From contig NZ_CP019724.1 of NCBI RefSeq assembly GCF_002005225.1, forward strand, positions 8,040,001-8,104,000: a stretch of DNA of 64,000 bases. The letters are read 5' to 3'. Origin of the DNA: Streptomyces pactum. GTDB taxonomy: Bacteria > Actinomycetota > Actinomycetes > Streptomycetales > Streptomycetaceae. This document shows, piece by piece, positions 36,246-47,486 of the stretch. The number at the start of each line of letters is the position of its first letter. Positions within the stretch are counted from its first letter, which is position 1. The translations under genes and the position numbers were made by a program. Below the pieces are notes generated by a model, which was given only the letters and a program-made list of their open reading frames with translations, was not told where the DNA came from and did no database searches.

Positions 36246-37490
36246 ATGCCCGACTCTTCCGCACGGCCCGCGGCACCCCGCATGCCGCTCGCCGTATACA
36301 TCCTCGGCCTGTCCGTATTCGCCCTCGGCACGAGCGAGTTCATGCTCTCCGGGCTGCTGCCGCCCATCGCCGACGACATGGACGTGTCGATTCCGCAAGC
36401 CGGGCTGCTGATATCGGCCTTCGCGATCGGCATGGTGGTCGGCGCGCCGCTGCTCGCCGTCGCGACCCTGCGGCTGCCACGGAAGATCACGCTGGTCGCG
36501 TTGATCTCGGTGTTCGGCCTCGGCCAGGTCGCGGGTGCGCTGGCGACCACGTACGAGATCCTGTTCGTCTCGCGCGTCGTGAGCGCCCTGGCGTGTGCCG
36601 GGTTCTGGGCGGTGGGCGCCGCCGTCGCCATCGCCATGGTGCCGAAGACCTCACGCGCCCGGGCGATGGCCGTGATGATCGGCGGACTGTCGATCGCCAA
36701 CGTCCTCGGCGTCCCGGTGGGCGCCTTCCTCGGCGAGCACCTGGGATGGCGGTCCGCGTTCTGGGCCGTGGGCGCCGCGTCCGCCGTCGCGCTCGTGGGT
36801 GTGGTGACCCTGATCCCGCGCATCCCGCTGCCCGAGCGGCGATCCCGGCTGAAGGGCGAGCTGGCGATCTACCGCGACCGCCAGGTGTGGCTGTCCATCG
36901 TGGCGACCGCACTCGCCGCCGGCGGCGTGTTCTGCGCCTTCTCGTACCTCGCGCCGCTGCTCACCGACGTGGCCGGACTGGCGGACGGCTGGGTGCCGAC
37001 CGTGCTGGCCCTGTTCGGCATCGGCGCACTGATCGGCACGACGATCGGCGGCAGGGTCGCCGACGCGCATCTGTTCGGTGTGCTGCTCTCCGGGATCACC
37101 GCCTCGACCGTGCTGCTGGCCGCGCTGGCGCTGTTCGCGTCGAGCCCCGCCGCAGTGATCGCCCTTTCCCTGCTCCTCGGCGTCTCGGCCTTCTACACCG
37201 CGCCCGCGCTCAACGCCCGTATGTTCAACGTCGCCGGCGTCGCGCCCACCCTCGCGGGTGCGACGACGACCGCCGCGTTCAACCTGGGCAACACCGGTGG
37301 CCCCTGGCTCGGCGGTACGGTGATCGACGCCGGTCTCGGCTACGCCGCCACCGCCTGGGCGGGCGCGGCGATGACCTTGGTGGCCATCGCCTTCGTCGCC
37401 GTCTCGCTGCGGCTGCACAGCCGGTCGCGCATCGTGATGGGGGGTACGGCCGCCGAGCCGGTGGGCGCGGAGCGGACCCAGCGGGTGTGA
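36246..37490 (+). CDS. MFS drug-efflux transporter, DHA1 / Cmx-like
   Basis: A 414-residue protein with about 12 membrane segments. The first reads AVYILGLSVFALGTSEFMLSGLLP, a motif shared with AraJ-type and chloramphenicol exporters of the Cmx/CmlR group. The conserved loop after helix 2 reads LRLPRKITL, and helix 5 carries the antiporter motif-C-like GGPWLGG later in the chain. It is divergent from ligA, with a 113-bp shared upstream region. Chloramphenicol-type efflux is a family guess. Confidence 0.82.
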   Translation: MPDSSARPAAPRMPLAVYILGLSVFALGTSEFMLSGLLPPIADDMDVSIPQAGLLISAFAIGMVVGAPLLAVATLRLPRKITLVALISVFGLGQVAGALATTYEILFVSRVVSALACAGFWAVGAAVAIAMVPKTSRARAMAVMIGGLSIANVLGVPVGAFLGEHLGWRSAFWAVGAASAVALVGVVTLIPRIPLPERRSRLKGELAIYRDRQVWLSIVATALAAGGVFCAFSYLAPLLTDVAGLADGWVPTVLALFGIGALIGTTIGGRVADAHLFGVLLSGITASTVLLAALALFASSPAAVIALSLLLGVSAFYTAPALNARMFNVAGVAPTLAGATTTAAFNLGNTGGPWLGGTVIDAGLGYAATAWAGAAMTLVAIAFVAVSLRLHSRSRIVMGGTAAEPVGAERTQRV

Positions 37491-37534
37491 CACCGGCCGG
37501 AGTGCGGGAGCTTCACTCGTGATCGTCAGCAGGG

Positions 37535-37607
37535 CGGGGTCGTCGCACAGAGGTAGTGCGCCGCGACAGCATCTCGAAGGACGCCGGTTCGAATCCGGCC
37601 GCCCCGC
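37535..37607 (+). tRNA. tRNA-like sequence with defective anticodon arm
   Basis: It can be folded as a 73-nt cloverleaf. The acceptor 5' strand 37535-37541 pairs with 37600-37606 at six of seven positions (one as a wobble). The D stem is CGCA/TGCG (37544-37547 with 37557-37560) with a GG-containing loop. The T arm is perfect (GCCGG-TTCGAAT-CCGGC, 37583-37599). The anticodon arm (37562-37578) pairs only at its inner three positions, and position 33 is A instead of U; the triplet would be GCA. No CCA is encoded. It may be a decayed tRNA, an unusual tRNA or an attachment-site relic. Confidence 0.45.
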
Positions 37608-37684
37608 CCCTTCTCGGCACCCGGTCACCGCGGCCGGGTGTGCTCGACGCGCGAGGGCTCCTCGGCCGGCCGGACCCGCGGCGT

Positions 37685-38722
37685 TCAGTCGTCGCAGGAG
37701 ACGTCCGCCGCCGGGTCCGGGACGGTCGGCGCGCTCCTCGCGGCGCGGGCGCAACGGTGCGCGAGGAGGGCGAAGGCCTCCTTGAGCGCGGGTGGGCCGA
37801 TGACCTCTATCTCGGTGTCGAAGACTCCGATGGCGGCGGCGAGAGCCGGCCACGACCAGGAGCCGAGGCTGAGCCGGCAGCGGTCCGGGCCGAGTTCCTC
37901 GACGGTCCCGTCGGGGGCGTGGGCGGACACGGCGGCGGCGGGCAGGTGGAGGACGACGTCGCCGCGGCAGGGCCATTCGGGAGAGTGGTCGCGACCGCGG
38001 AACCTGCCGGTCACGAAGGCGGCCACATCTCCTCCGGGCAGCTCCCGCGGCGTGAAGCGGGGGCCGGTGGGGGTGCGCGGGGTGATCCGGTCGGCGCGGA
38101 AGACGCGCCAGTCGTCCCGCTCGAGGTCCCAGGCGACGAGGTACCAGCGCCCGCCGCGGGTGACCAGGTGATGGGGCTGCACCCGGCGGGGCGGCGGCAG
38201 GGCGTCTTCGCCCGTGCCCGCCGGACGTGGCGGGGTCGGCGGGGTGTAGTCGAGACGCAGGACCTCGTGCGCGCGGACGGCGGCGCCGAGGGTCATGAGG
38301 ACGCCGCTGTCGGCCCGGGACGGGGACCGCTCGACCGCGGTCACCCGCAGGGCGTCGATCCGGTGGCGCAGGTGGGCCGGCATGACCTGCCGGAGGGTGG
38401 CCAGCGCGCGTGCCGCGCCGTCCTCGATACCGGCGCCGGAGCTGGTGGCGGTCCGCAGCGCGACGGTCAGGGCCACGGCCTGTTCGTCGTCGAACAGCAG
38501 CGGCGGCAACCTGGTGCCGGCGTCGAGCCGGTATCCCCCGTCGGGCCCCTTGACGGCCACGACGGGGTAGCCGAGTTCGCGCAGCCGGTCGACGTCACGG
38601 CGCAGGGTGCGTGGGCTGACGTCCAGCCGCCCGGCCAGCAGCGCCCCGGGCCAGTTCCGGCGCGCCTGGAGCAGCGAGAGCAGCGACAGCAGTCGTGCTG
38701 AGGTCTTCTGCATGCTGCCCAT
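37685..38722 (-). CDS. WYL-domain transcriptional regulator (YafY-like)
   Basis: A 345-residue regulator. An N-terminal DeoR-like winged HTH (SARLLSLLSLLQARRNWPGALLAGRLDVSPRTLRRDVDRL) is followed by a WYL sensor domain (residues ~140-310, RRVQPHHLVTRGGRWYLVAWDLERDDWRVFRADRI). WYL proteins sense nucleic acids or small ligands. It is divergent from a VOC protein gene, a very common pairing in actinobacteria in which the VOC gene is the target. Start at ATG 38722 or 38713; neither has a clear ribosome site. Confidence 0.82.
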   Translation of the reverse strand: MGSMQKTSARLLSLLSLLQARRNWPGALLAGRLDVSPRTLRRDVDRLRELGYPVVAVKGPDGGYRLDAGTRLPPLLFDDEQAVALTVALRTATSSGAGIEDGAARALATLRQVMPAHLRHRIDALRVTAVERSPSRADSGVLMTLGAAVRAHEVLRLDYTPPTPPRPAGTGEDALPPPRRVQPHHLVTRGGRWYLVAWDLERDDWRVFRADRITPRTPTGPRFTPRELPGGDVAAFVTGRFRGRDHSPEWPCRGDVVLHLPAAAVSAHAPDGTVEELGPDRCRLSLGSWSWPALAAAIGVFDTEIEVIGPPALKEAFALLAHRCARAARSAPTVPDPAADVSCDD

Positions 38723-38851
38723 GCTGCCCGAAGAAGCGGCCACAACCTGACCGCTACCTGGGGCAACGTGAGGACCGCGGGGCCGGACCGGCTCCGCGGC
38801 CGGCCGTTCCCACACGGGCCGTCCGGCCGTACCCGAGGCGAGGAGCCCATC

Positions 38852-39265
38852 GTGTCCGTCAAAGCCGTGACCCACCTGAACTTCCGCGGAGACGCCCGCG
38901 CGGCGCTCACGTTCTACCAGTCCGTGTTCGGCGGGGACGTGGCCGTGGTGACGTACAAGGACGCCGGTAGCGTCCAGGACCCCTCCGAGGCCGACCAGGT
39001 GATGTGGGGCCAGGTGTCCGCCGGCAGCGGTCTGTGCGTGATGGCCTACGACGTGCCCTCGCGCATGCCGTGGAACCCGGGTGAGAACGCGTTCTTCGTC
39101 TCGGTCCGCGGGAACGGGGCCGAGGAGATCACCGCGTACTGGGAGAAGCTGTCCGACGGCGCGACCGTGCTGCAGCCGCTGGCGGCCGCGCAGTGGGCGC
39201 CGCTCTACGGGATGCTGCGGGACCGTTTCGGCGTCACCTGGGTCCTGGACGTGGTGGGCGAGTAG
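38852..39265 (+). CDS. VOC (PhnB/glyoxalase-like) protein
   Basis: A 137-residue protein with two beta-alpha-beta-beta-beta modules (AVTHLNFRGDARAALTFYQSVFGG ... AQWAPLYGMLRDRFGVTWVLDV), as in PhnB-like proteins of the vicinal oxygen chelate fold. These often have no proven enzyme activity. The GTG at 38852 has GAGGCGAGGAG just before it. It is divergent from the WYL regulator, probably its target. Confidence 0.82.
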   Translation: MSVKAVTHLNFRGDARAALTFYQSVFGGDVAVVTYKDAGSVQDPSEADQVMWGQVSAGSGLCVMAYDVPSRMPWNPGENAFFVSVRGNGAEEITAYWEKLSDGATVLQPLAAAQWAPLYGMLRDRFGVTWVLDVVGE

Positions 39266-39561
39266 CGCGGAAGGCCCGTCCTGAGCGCCGTCGGCCGGGT
39301 GGCGGGCACCCGCCACCCCGCCGACGGCGGATGCCCGACGACCGGCCGCAGGCCGTCGTCCGTGTCCGCCGTCTCAGGCCATCGGCTGCCGTCCGCCGTC
39401 CGCAGGCCGTCGTCCGCCGTCCGCGGGCCGCGGCCCGCACACCGCCGTCCGCAGAGCATCGCCACAATCCCAACGAAGGCAGGACCCACAGTGAGCCGTC
39501 ACACCCATCCGTCCCGGACCAGTCACCCCGCCCCGCGGACCGGTCCCGGGGCCTCGGTCCG
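39266..39561. repeat. GC-rich short-repeat spacer
   Basis: The spacer before the next gene is dominated by CCGTC/CCGCAGGCCGTC units; CGTCCGCCGTCCGC occurs twice near 39400-39435. No gene or hairpin with clear function was seen. Confidence 0.4.
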
Positions 39562-40662
39562 ATGAGCGTCCTCGACGCCCGGGCACTCAACCGCGCCACT
39601 CTGGCCCGGCAGTTGCTGCTCGACCGTGCCAATATCCCGGTCCTCGACGCGGTCGCGCACCTCGGCGGCATCCAGGCGCAGGAACCCCAGGAACCGTTCG
39701 CCGGGCTCTGGTCACGGCTGCGCGCCTTCACTCCGTCCACCCTCTCGGGGCTGTTGACGGGACGGCGCGTGGTGCGTACCCACCTCATGCGCCGAACCGT
39801 CCACCTCGTCACCGCCGATGACGTCCTGGCCTGGCGGGCCCGTCACGACGTGATGCTGCGCCAACGGGTCCTCGGCACCTACCGCCGCGAACTGCAAGGA
39901 GTGGACCTCGACGCACTCGCCGCGGCGGGCCGCGCGGTCATGGCCGACGGCGTGCCCCGCTCGATGAGCGAGCTGGCGCGGGCGCTCGCCGACCGCTGGC
40001 CGGCACCCGGGCCGCGGGCACTGGGCGAGATGCTGGTCGCCGCACTGATCCCCATGGTGCAGTTGCCACCGCGCGGGCTGTGGCGCACCAGGGCCGGCGT
40101 GCGCAACGCCCCGCTCTCCTCCTGGCTGGGCCGCGAGATCGACCCGCCGGCCCCGCACGGCTCCGATCCGGTCGGTGAAGACCTGGTACGCCGCTATCTC
40201 GCCGCCTTCGGCCCCGCCGCCTCGGCGGACCTGCGCGCCTGGTGCGGCCTCGCCGGACTGCCCGCCGCGGTCGCCGCGGTACGCGGGGAACTGGTCGCCT
40301 TCCGCGACGAACGAGGCAGGGAACTGCTGGACCTCCCCGACGCGCCACGCCCCGACCCCGGCAGCCCCGCCCCGGTGCGGTTCCTGCCGGCATTCGACAA
40401 CGCGATCCTCGGCTATCACGACCGGAGCCGCATCATCGACGACGCCCACCGGGGCCTGTCGGTCGCCGGCGCTCGTGTCGTCTTGGTCGACGGCCGGGTC
40501 GCCGCGACCTGGACCGTGGAGGACGGCACGGTGGCCGTCACCCCGCTGCGTCGCCTGCCCCGGGCCGACCGCACCGCCGTCGCCGAGGAGGGGCGGGCGC
40601 TGGCGTCCTTCCTCTCCGACCGGGACAGCGACCGGGTCCGCGTCCTCGCGTCGCCCTGCTGA
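39562..40662 (+). CDS. AlkZ/YcaQ-like winged-helix protein (HTH_42 family)
   Basis: A 366-residue HTH_42 protein. The family active-site-like motif QAQ is present in LGGIQAQEPQEPFAGLWSR (about residues 38-56). The following VRTHLMRRTVHLVTADDV segment and the late DFxN-type block (FLPAFDNAILGYHDRSRII) match AlkZ-type DNA glycosylases. AlkZ unhooks azinomycin cross-links; other members act on alkylated or cross-linked DNA, and some only bind DNA. Activity here is a family inference. ATG 39562 chosen; earlier in-frame sequence is repeat-like. Confidence 0.75.
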   Translation: MSVLDARALNRATLARQLLLDRANIPVLDAVAHLGGIQAQEPQEPFAGLWSRLRAFTPSTLSGLLTGRRVVRTHLMRRTVHLVTADDVLAWRARHDVMLRQRVLGTYRRELQGVDLDALAAAGRAVMADGVPRSMSELARALADRWPAPGPRALGEMLVAALIPMVQLPPRGLWRTRAGVRNAPLSSWLGREIDPPAPHGSDPVGEDLVRRYLAAFGPAASADLRAWCGLAGLPAAVAAVRGELVAFRDERGRELLDLPDAPRPDPGSPAPVRFLPAFDNAILGYHDRSRIIDDAHRGLSVAGARVVLVDGRVAATWTVEDGTVAVTPLRRLPRADRTAVAEEGRALASFLSDRDSDRVRVLASPC

Positions 40663-41082
40663 GCGGCGGTCACGGTGGCGGACGTACCCGGCACGGCGCC
40701 GTCGGCGTGGTGCCCGAACAGGGCCCAGACGGTGCCGAGCTGACGGAGCGACAGATCCGTCCGGGGCGTGGTCGTTCTCGGTGATTCCTTCCTCTGTCCG
40801 CGTGGGCGGGGCAGGGCGGCAACGCGATGCCGGCGACCGGCTGACCCGCGTCGGCTGCCCACGGCAACGAAGTGCGGCGTACACCCATCGCCGCGATCTA
40901 CACCCGGGGGAGAGGAGCGGGGGGCCGCACTACACCCGATGCAGTACGCCGGTCCAGCCCCAGGGTCGGATCAAATGCGGGAAACCCCGGGTGAGCATGG
41001 AAAGGTACCCCGGTCAGCGCCTCCGCCTTCCCCCCATGTGCCGGGTCTTCGTCCTGCTCGTAATCCGACGGATTGGTCCCAG
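40663..41082. other. Intergenic stretch before the MMPL gene
   Basis: About 420 bp. No supportable gene was seen; overlapping frames lack family features. The MMPL promoter must be here. I could not identify clear -35/-10 hexamers. Confidence 0.45.
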
Positions 41083-43302
41083 GTGGCTACGTTCCTCTAC
41101 CGACTCGGCCGACGCGCGTTCCGGCGCCGCGGCCTCGTCGCCCTGCTCTGGGTGGCCATACTCGTGGGCGCCGGTGTCGCCGCGTCCACGGCGCCCGCCC
41201 CGCCCGAAGACTCCTTCTCCATGCCCGGCACCGAGTCCCAGAAGGCATTCGACCTCCTCGACGAGCGCTTCCCGGCCGCCAGCGCCGAGGGTGCCACCGC
41301 GCGCGTCGTGATCCGCGCCCCCGACGGCGGGAAGATCTCCGACCCGGCCGGGAAGGCCAAGGTCGGGGAACTGGTCACGGCCCTCGGCGACGGCCCACAG
41401 GTCGCCTCGGTGGCCGACCCGTTCAAGGCGGACGCCGTCAGCGAGGACGGCACCACCGCGTACGCCTCCGTGACGTACAAGGTCAACGCCATGGAGCTGA
41501 CCGACCAGGCCCGTGACTCGCTCACCGCGGCCACCGACGGCGCCCGCAGCGACGGCTTCACCGTCGAGACCGGCGGCGACGCGGTCATGGCCGAGCAGGA
41601 GATGGGCGGCACCGCCGAGCTGATCGGCATCGGCGTCGCCGCGATCGTGCTCCTGTTGACCTTCGGCTCGCTCGTCGCGGCCGGCATGCCGCTGCTCTCG
41701 GCGATCATCGGTGTCGGCATCGGCATCTCCGCCATCGGGGCGCTGGGCAGTACGCTCGAACTCTCCGCCACGACCTCGACGCTGGCCATGATGATCGGCC
41801 TCGCGGTCGCCATCGACTACGCCCTGTTCATCGTCTCCCGCTACCGCGCGGAGATCGCCGAGGGGCGCACCCCCGAGGACGCCGCGGGACGCGCCGTCGG
41901 CACCGCGGGCTCCGCGGTCGTCTTCGCGGGACTCACCGTCATCGTGGCCCTGGCGGGCCTCGCGGTGGTCAACATCCCGATCCTCACCAAGATGGGCCTG
42001 GCCGCCGCCGGCACGGTCGGTGTCGCCGTGCTGATCGCGCTCACCCTCACCCCGGCGCTGCTCGGCTTCGCCGGCAGGAAGGCGCTCAGCCGCAAGGACC
42101 GCAAGGCGCCCGCCGGACAGCGGGACGCGTCCGCCAAGCCGAAGCTCGGCACCCGCTGGGCCCGATTCGTCCTGCGGCGCCCGGTGACCGTGCTGCTGAC
42201 CGCGGTGGTCGGTCTCGGCGTCGTCGCCGTGCCGGCGGCGAGCATGGAGCTTGGCCTGCCCGACGAGGGCAGCTCCGCACCCGACACCACGCAGCGCAAG
42301 GCCTACGACATGCTGTCCGAGTCGTTCGGCGCCGGGTTCAACGGCCCGCTGATGGTCACCATCGACACGCGGGACGCGGACGACGCGAAGGCCGCCGCCG
42401 ACACCGTCGGCAAGGAGATCACGGGCCTGGGCGAGGCCGCGGCCGTCACCCCGGCGAACTTCAACGAGGCGGGCGACACCGCCGTCCTCACGGTCGTGCC
42501 CAAGACGGGGCCGAGCGAGGCGGCCACCGAGTCGCTGGTGAAGGACATCCGCGCGCTGTCCGACGACATCAAGGGCGAGACGGGCGCGACCATGCTGGTC
42601 ACCGGCGCGACCGCGATGACCATCGACTTCTCCCAGACCCTCGACGACGCGCTCATCCCGTACCTGGCTCTGGTCGTCGGGCTGGCCTTCCTGCTCCTGA
42701 TGCTGGTCTTCCGCTCGATCCTCGTCCCGCTGAAGGCGGCCCTGGGCTTCCTGCTCTCGGTGGCCGCGGCGCTCGGCGCGGTGGTCGCGGTGTTCCAGTG
42801 GGGCTGGCTCGCGGACCTCTTCGGTGTGGACCAGCCGGGCCCGATCATGTCGATGATGCCCATCTTCATGATCGGCGTGGTCTTCGGCCTGGCCATGGAC
42901 TACGAGGTCTTCCTCGTGACCCGCATGCGTGAGGCCTACGTCCACGGATCGTCCGCCGCCGACTCCGTCACCACGGGCTTCACCCACGGCGGACGGGTCG
43001 TCGCCGCGGCCGCGATCATCATGATCAGCGTCTTCTCCGGCTTCATCATGGAGAACGACGACATGATCAAGATGATGGGCTTCGGCCTGGCGATCGCGGT
43101 CCTCTTCGACGCCTTCGTGGTCCGCATGGCCATCGTGCCCGCGGTGCTGGCCCTGCTCGGCACCAAGGCGTGGTGGTTGCCCAAGTGGCTCGACCGACTG
43201 CTGCCGAACGTCGACGTCGAGGGCGAGAGGCTCCACAAGGAACTCGGCGACACCGCCGCGCCCACGGAGCCGACTCGCGAGCCGGAGACGGCCGGAGTCT
43301 GA
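41083..43302 (+). CDS. MMPL-family transporter
   Basis: A 739-residue RND/MMPL exporter. It has the usual duplicated plan: TM1, a large extracytoplasmic loop, five TM segments with SATTSTLAMMIGLAVAIDYALFIVSRYR, then a second half with the same layout, GVVFGLAMDYEVFLVTRMR and GFIMENDDMIKMMGFGLA. The charged GxxxDY pairs in TM4 and TM10 give the proton relay. It exports lipids, siderophores or hydrophobic products. Start at GTG 41083 (ATFLYRLGRRAFRRRGL); a longer start is possible. A strong terminator follows. Confidence 0.85.
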   Translation: MATFLYRLGRRAFRRRGLVALLWVAILVGAGVAASTAPAPPEDSFSMPGTESQKAFDLLDERFPAASAEGATARVVIRAPDGGKISDPAGKAKVGELVTALGDGPQVASVADPFKADAVSEDGTTAYASVTYKVNAMELTDQARDSLTAATDGARSDGFTVETGGDAVMAEQEMGGTAELIGIGVAAIVLLLTFGSLVAAGMPLLSAIIGVGIGISAIGALGSTLELSATTSTLAMMIGLAVAIDYALFIVSRYRAEIAEGRTPEDAAGRAVGTAGSAVVFAGLTVIVALAGLAVVNIPILTKMGLAAAGTVGVAVLIALTLTPALLGFAGRKALSRKDRKAPAGQRDASAKPKLGTRWARFVLRRPVTVLLTAVVGLGVVAVPAASMELGLPDEGSSAPDTTQRKAYDMLSESFGAGFNGPLMVTIDTRDADDAKAAADTVGKEITGLGEAAAVTPANFNEAGDTAVLTVVPKTGPSEAATESLVKDIRALSDDIKGETGATMLVTGATAMTIDFSQTLDDALIPYLALVVGLAFLLLMLVFRSILVPLKAALGFLLSVAAALGAVVAVFQWGWLADLFGVDQPGPIMSMMPIFMIGVVFGLAMDYEVFLVTRMREAYVHGSSAADSVTTGFTHGGRVVAAAAIIMISVFSGFIMENDDMIKMMGFGLAIAVLFDAFVVRMAIVPAVLALLGTKAWWLPKWLDRLLPNVDVEGERLHKELGDTAAPTEPTREPETAGV

Positions 43303-43316
43303 CACCCGCGTGTACG

Positions 43317-43350
43317 GCCCCGGTGACCTGGATCCTCAGGTCACCGGGGC
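43317..43350 (+). terminator. Perfect 14-bp hairpin terminator of the MMPL gene
   Basis: GCCCCGGTGACCTG (43317-43330) pairs perfectly with CAGGTCACCGGGGC (43337-43350) across a 6-nt loop, followed by TTTCG. It begins 14 nt after the MMPL stop. Confidence 0.88.
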
Positions 43351-43539
43351 TTTCGCGGACCCGGGACGGGCGCCGCGCGGAGAGCGCACCCGCCTCCGGT
43401 CCCGCACCCGCGTCCGGCACGGCCGCGGCGGCACCCCTCCGGCCGGCACAGCGAGGTTCAGCGCGAAGACCGACAACGCGAGGTGGCCGCCGGGCCACCG
43501 CGGACAGAAGCCGACCGCAACGCTTCCTACTGTCGTCCC

Positions 43540-44385
43540 ATGACTCAGACGCAGAAGCTCCTTGTCACCGGCGCCACCGGAACCGTCGGCCGTGAGGTCG
43601 TCGCCGAACTGCTCGCTCGCGGCCACGCGGTCCGCGCCCTCACCCGGGACGCGGCGGGTGCCGCCGTGCCGGACGGTGCCGAGGTGGTCCAGGGGGATCT
43701 GACCGAACCCGACACCCTCGCCCCGGCCCTGGAGGGGGTGACCGGCCTCCACCTCATCACCTTCGGCGGCCCCTACTTCACCCCGCTGGAGACCGGCCCG
43801 AGGATCCTGGAACTGGCCCGCGCGGCCGGCGTACGCCGGGTCACCGTGCTGCACGGCGGCGGGCCGTCCCTGCTGGAGGACGCGGTGCGTGCGGACGACG
43901 GGGTCGACTGGACCGTCCTCATGCCGGTCGAGTTCATGGCCAACGCCCTGGAGTGGGCGGACCGGATCGCGGCCTCGGACGAGGTACGCGAGCCCTTCGT
44001 CTCCCGGCTGAGCGCCATGGTCCACGAGGGCGACATCGGCGCGGTCGCGGCGGTCGCGCTCACCGAGGAGGGCCACGGGGGCCGGGAATACGTGATCACC
44101 GGCCCCGAGCTGCTGACCGTCGGCGACAAGGTGGCGGCGGTCGCCGCCGTCCGGGGCCGGGAGATCGCACTGGTCGAGCTCACCGAGGAGCAGGCCGTCG
44201 CGCGGTGGCGGGCGGCCGGACACCCGCAGGACGTCATCGGCTTCCTGCTCGAGGCGTACGGGAACACCCCCGAGGTGGGCCGTACCGTCGTCGACACCGT
44301 CGAGAAGGTCACCGGCCGCCCGGCCCGTACCTTCGCCCGGTGGGCCGCGGAGCACGCGGACGCCTTCTCGGCGGCGCCGGCGTAG
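43540..44385 (+). CDS. NmrA-like NAD(P)-binding protein
   Basis: A 281-residue atypical SDR. The cofactor-binding loop is LVTGATGTVGREVV (residues 7-20), followed by a Rossmann fold and an NmrA-like middle. There is no clear catalytic Tyr-x-x-x-Lys, so it may sense redox state or act as a quinone/NAD(P)H-dependent reductase. ATG 43540 follows a plausible spacer. Stand-alone gene. Confidence 0.8.
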   Translation: MTQTQKLLVTGATGTVGREVVAELLARGHAVRALTRDAAGAAVPDGAEVVQGDLTEPDTLAPALEGVTGLHLITFGGPYFTPLETGPRILELARAAGVRRVTVLHGGGPSLLEDAVRADDGVDWTVLMPVEFMANALEWADRIAASDEVREPFVSRLSAMVHEGDIGAVAAVALTEEGHGGREYVITGPELLTVGDKVAAVAAVRGREIALVELTEEQAVARWRAAGHPQDVIGFLLEAYGNTPEVGRTVVDTVEKVTGRPARTFARWAAEHADAFSAAPA

Positions 44386-44457
44386 GCGCCTGCCGGGCCC
44401 GGTCCCCCGGGGGGCGGCTGCCGTGCCGGCGGTCGCCCCGCCCCCGCGTCAGCCGCC

Positions 44458-44525
44458 GCGTCGGTGTCGCGGACGTTTCGCGCACTGTCCGCGCGTCGGT
44501 GTCGCGGATGCCCCGCCCACCGTCC
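44458..44525. repeat. 35-bp imperfect direct repeat
   Basis: GCGTCGGTGTCGCGGA at 44458-44473 recurs at 44493-44508, with GTCCGCG following each copy at similar distance. It lies in the 197-bp gap between convergent genes. No function is evident. Confidence 0.6.
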
Positions 44526-44582
44526 GCGCGCCGGAGCGACGGCACCGCTCCGCCGGTGGGCGGGCTGACGGGTACGCGGTCC

Positions 44583-46939
<2,357 letters not shown>

Positions 46940-46981
46940 GTACCCGACGGGCACGGGCGGACCGGTGCCGCCGCCCCCTCG

Positions 46982-47317
46982 TCAGCCGGCGGCAGGACCG
47001 GGAATCGGGCCGTGCATGTCCTCGAACATGGTCCGGACCGGCGCGTCGAAGATCTCGGCCTGATGGCCGCCCAGGAAAGAGGTGTGCCCGAACACCTCGA
47101 GGACGACGAGGCCGCGCAAATGCCCCCACGCGCTGATGAAGAGGCAGACAGCGGGCGGCGGCAGGTCTCCCTGTGCGTTCGCGGGCAGGCGCTCCAGATG
47201 CTCCCGGAACGACGGCGAGAGCGGGAGTATGCCGGCCGCGGTGAGCTGCGCCGCGGTGAGCTGCGCCGCGGTGAACCCACAAGACAGCTCGCGCTGGAAG
47301 ACCGCGCCCATCCGGCG
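46982..47317 (-). pseudogene. C-terminal remnant of a TetR-family regulator
   Basis: About 111 residues read like the ligand domain end of WHG-type TetR proteins (ISAWGHLRGLVVLEVFGHTSFLGGHQAEIFDAPVRTMFEDMHGPIP). Upstream, in this frame and others, there is no HTH, and sequence turns to low complexity. A 15-bp unit (GCCGCGGTGAGCTGC) is present in two full copies plus a partial copy near 47235-47275, encoding AAQLT twice. The gene is truncated and probably inactive. Confidence 0.7.
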
Positions 47318-47486
47318 GACCGCCCGCGCCCGCCGTGGTGGCGGAGCCCGCGGCGAAGTCGCCCCACGTGAAGGACTCGAGCGGAGTCTGACCCCATCGG
47401 TCCCGCCCGTACCCGCCGTCGCCCCCTTCGGAGGCGGGCACGCGGGCGGGCGCGCCGGCGGCCGGCCGAGGGAGCCGCGCGAACGG

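Noticed and set aside
39266..39561. Gene in the repeat-rich spacer
   Set aside because: Frames consist of repeated Ser/Pro/Arg/Val blocks caused by the DNA repeats, without start signals.
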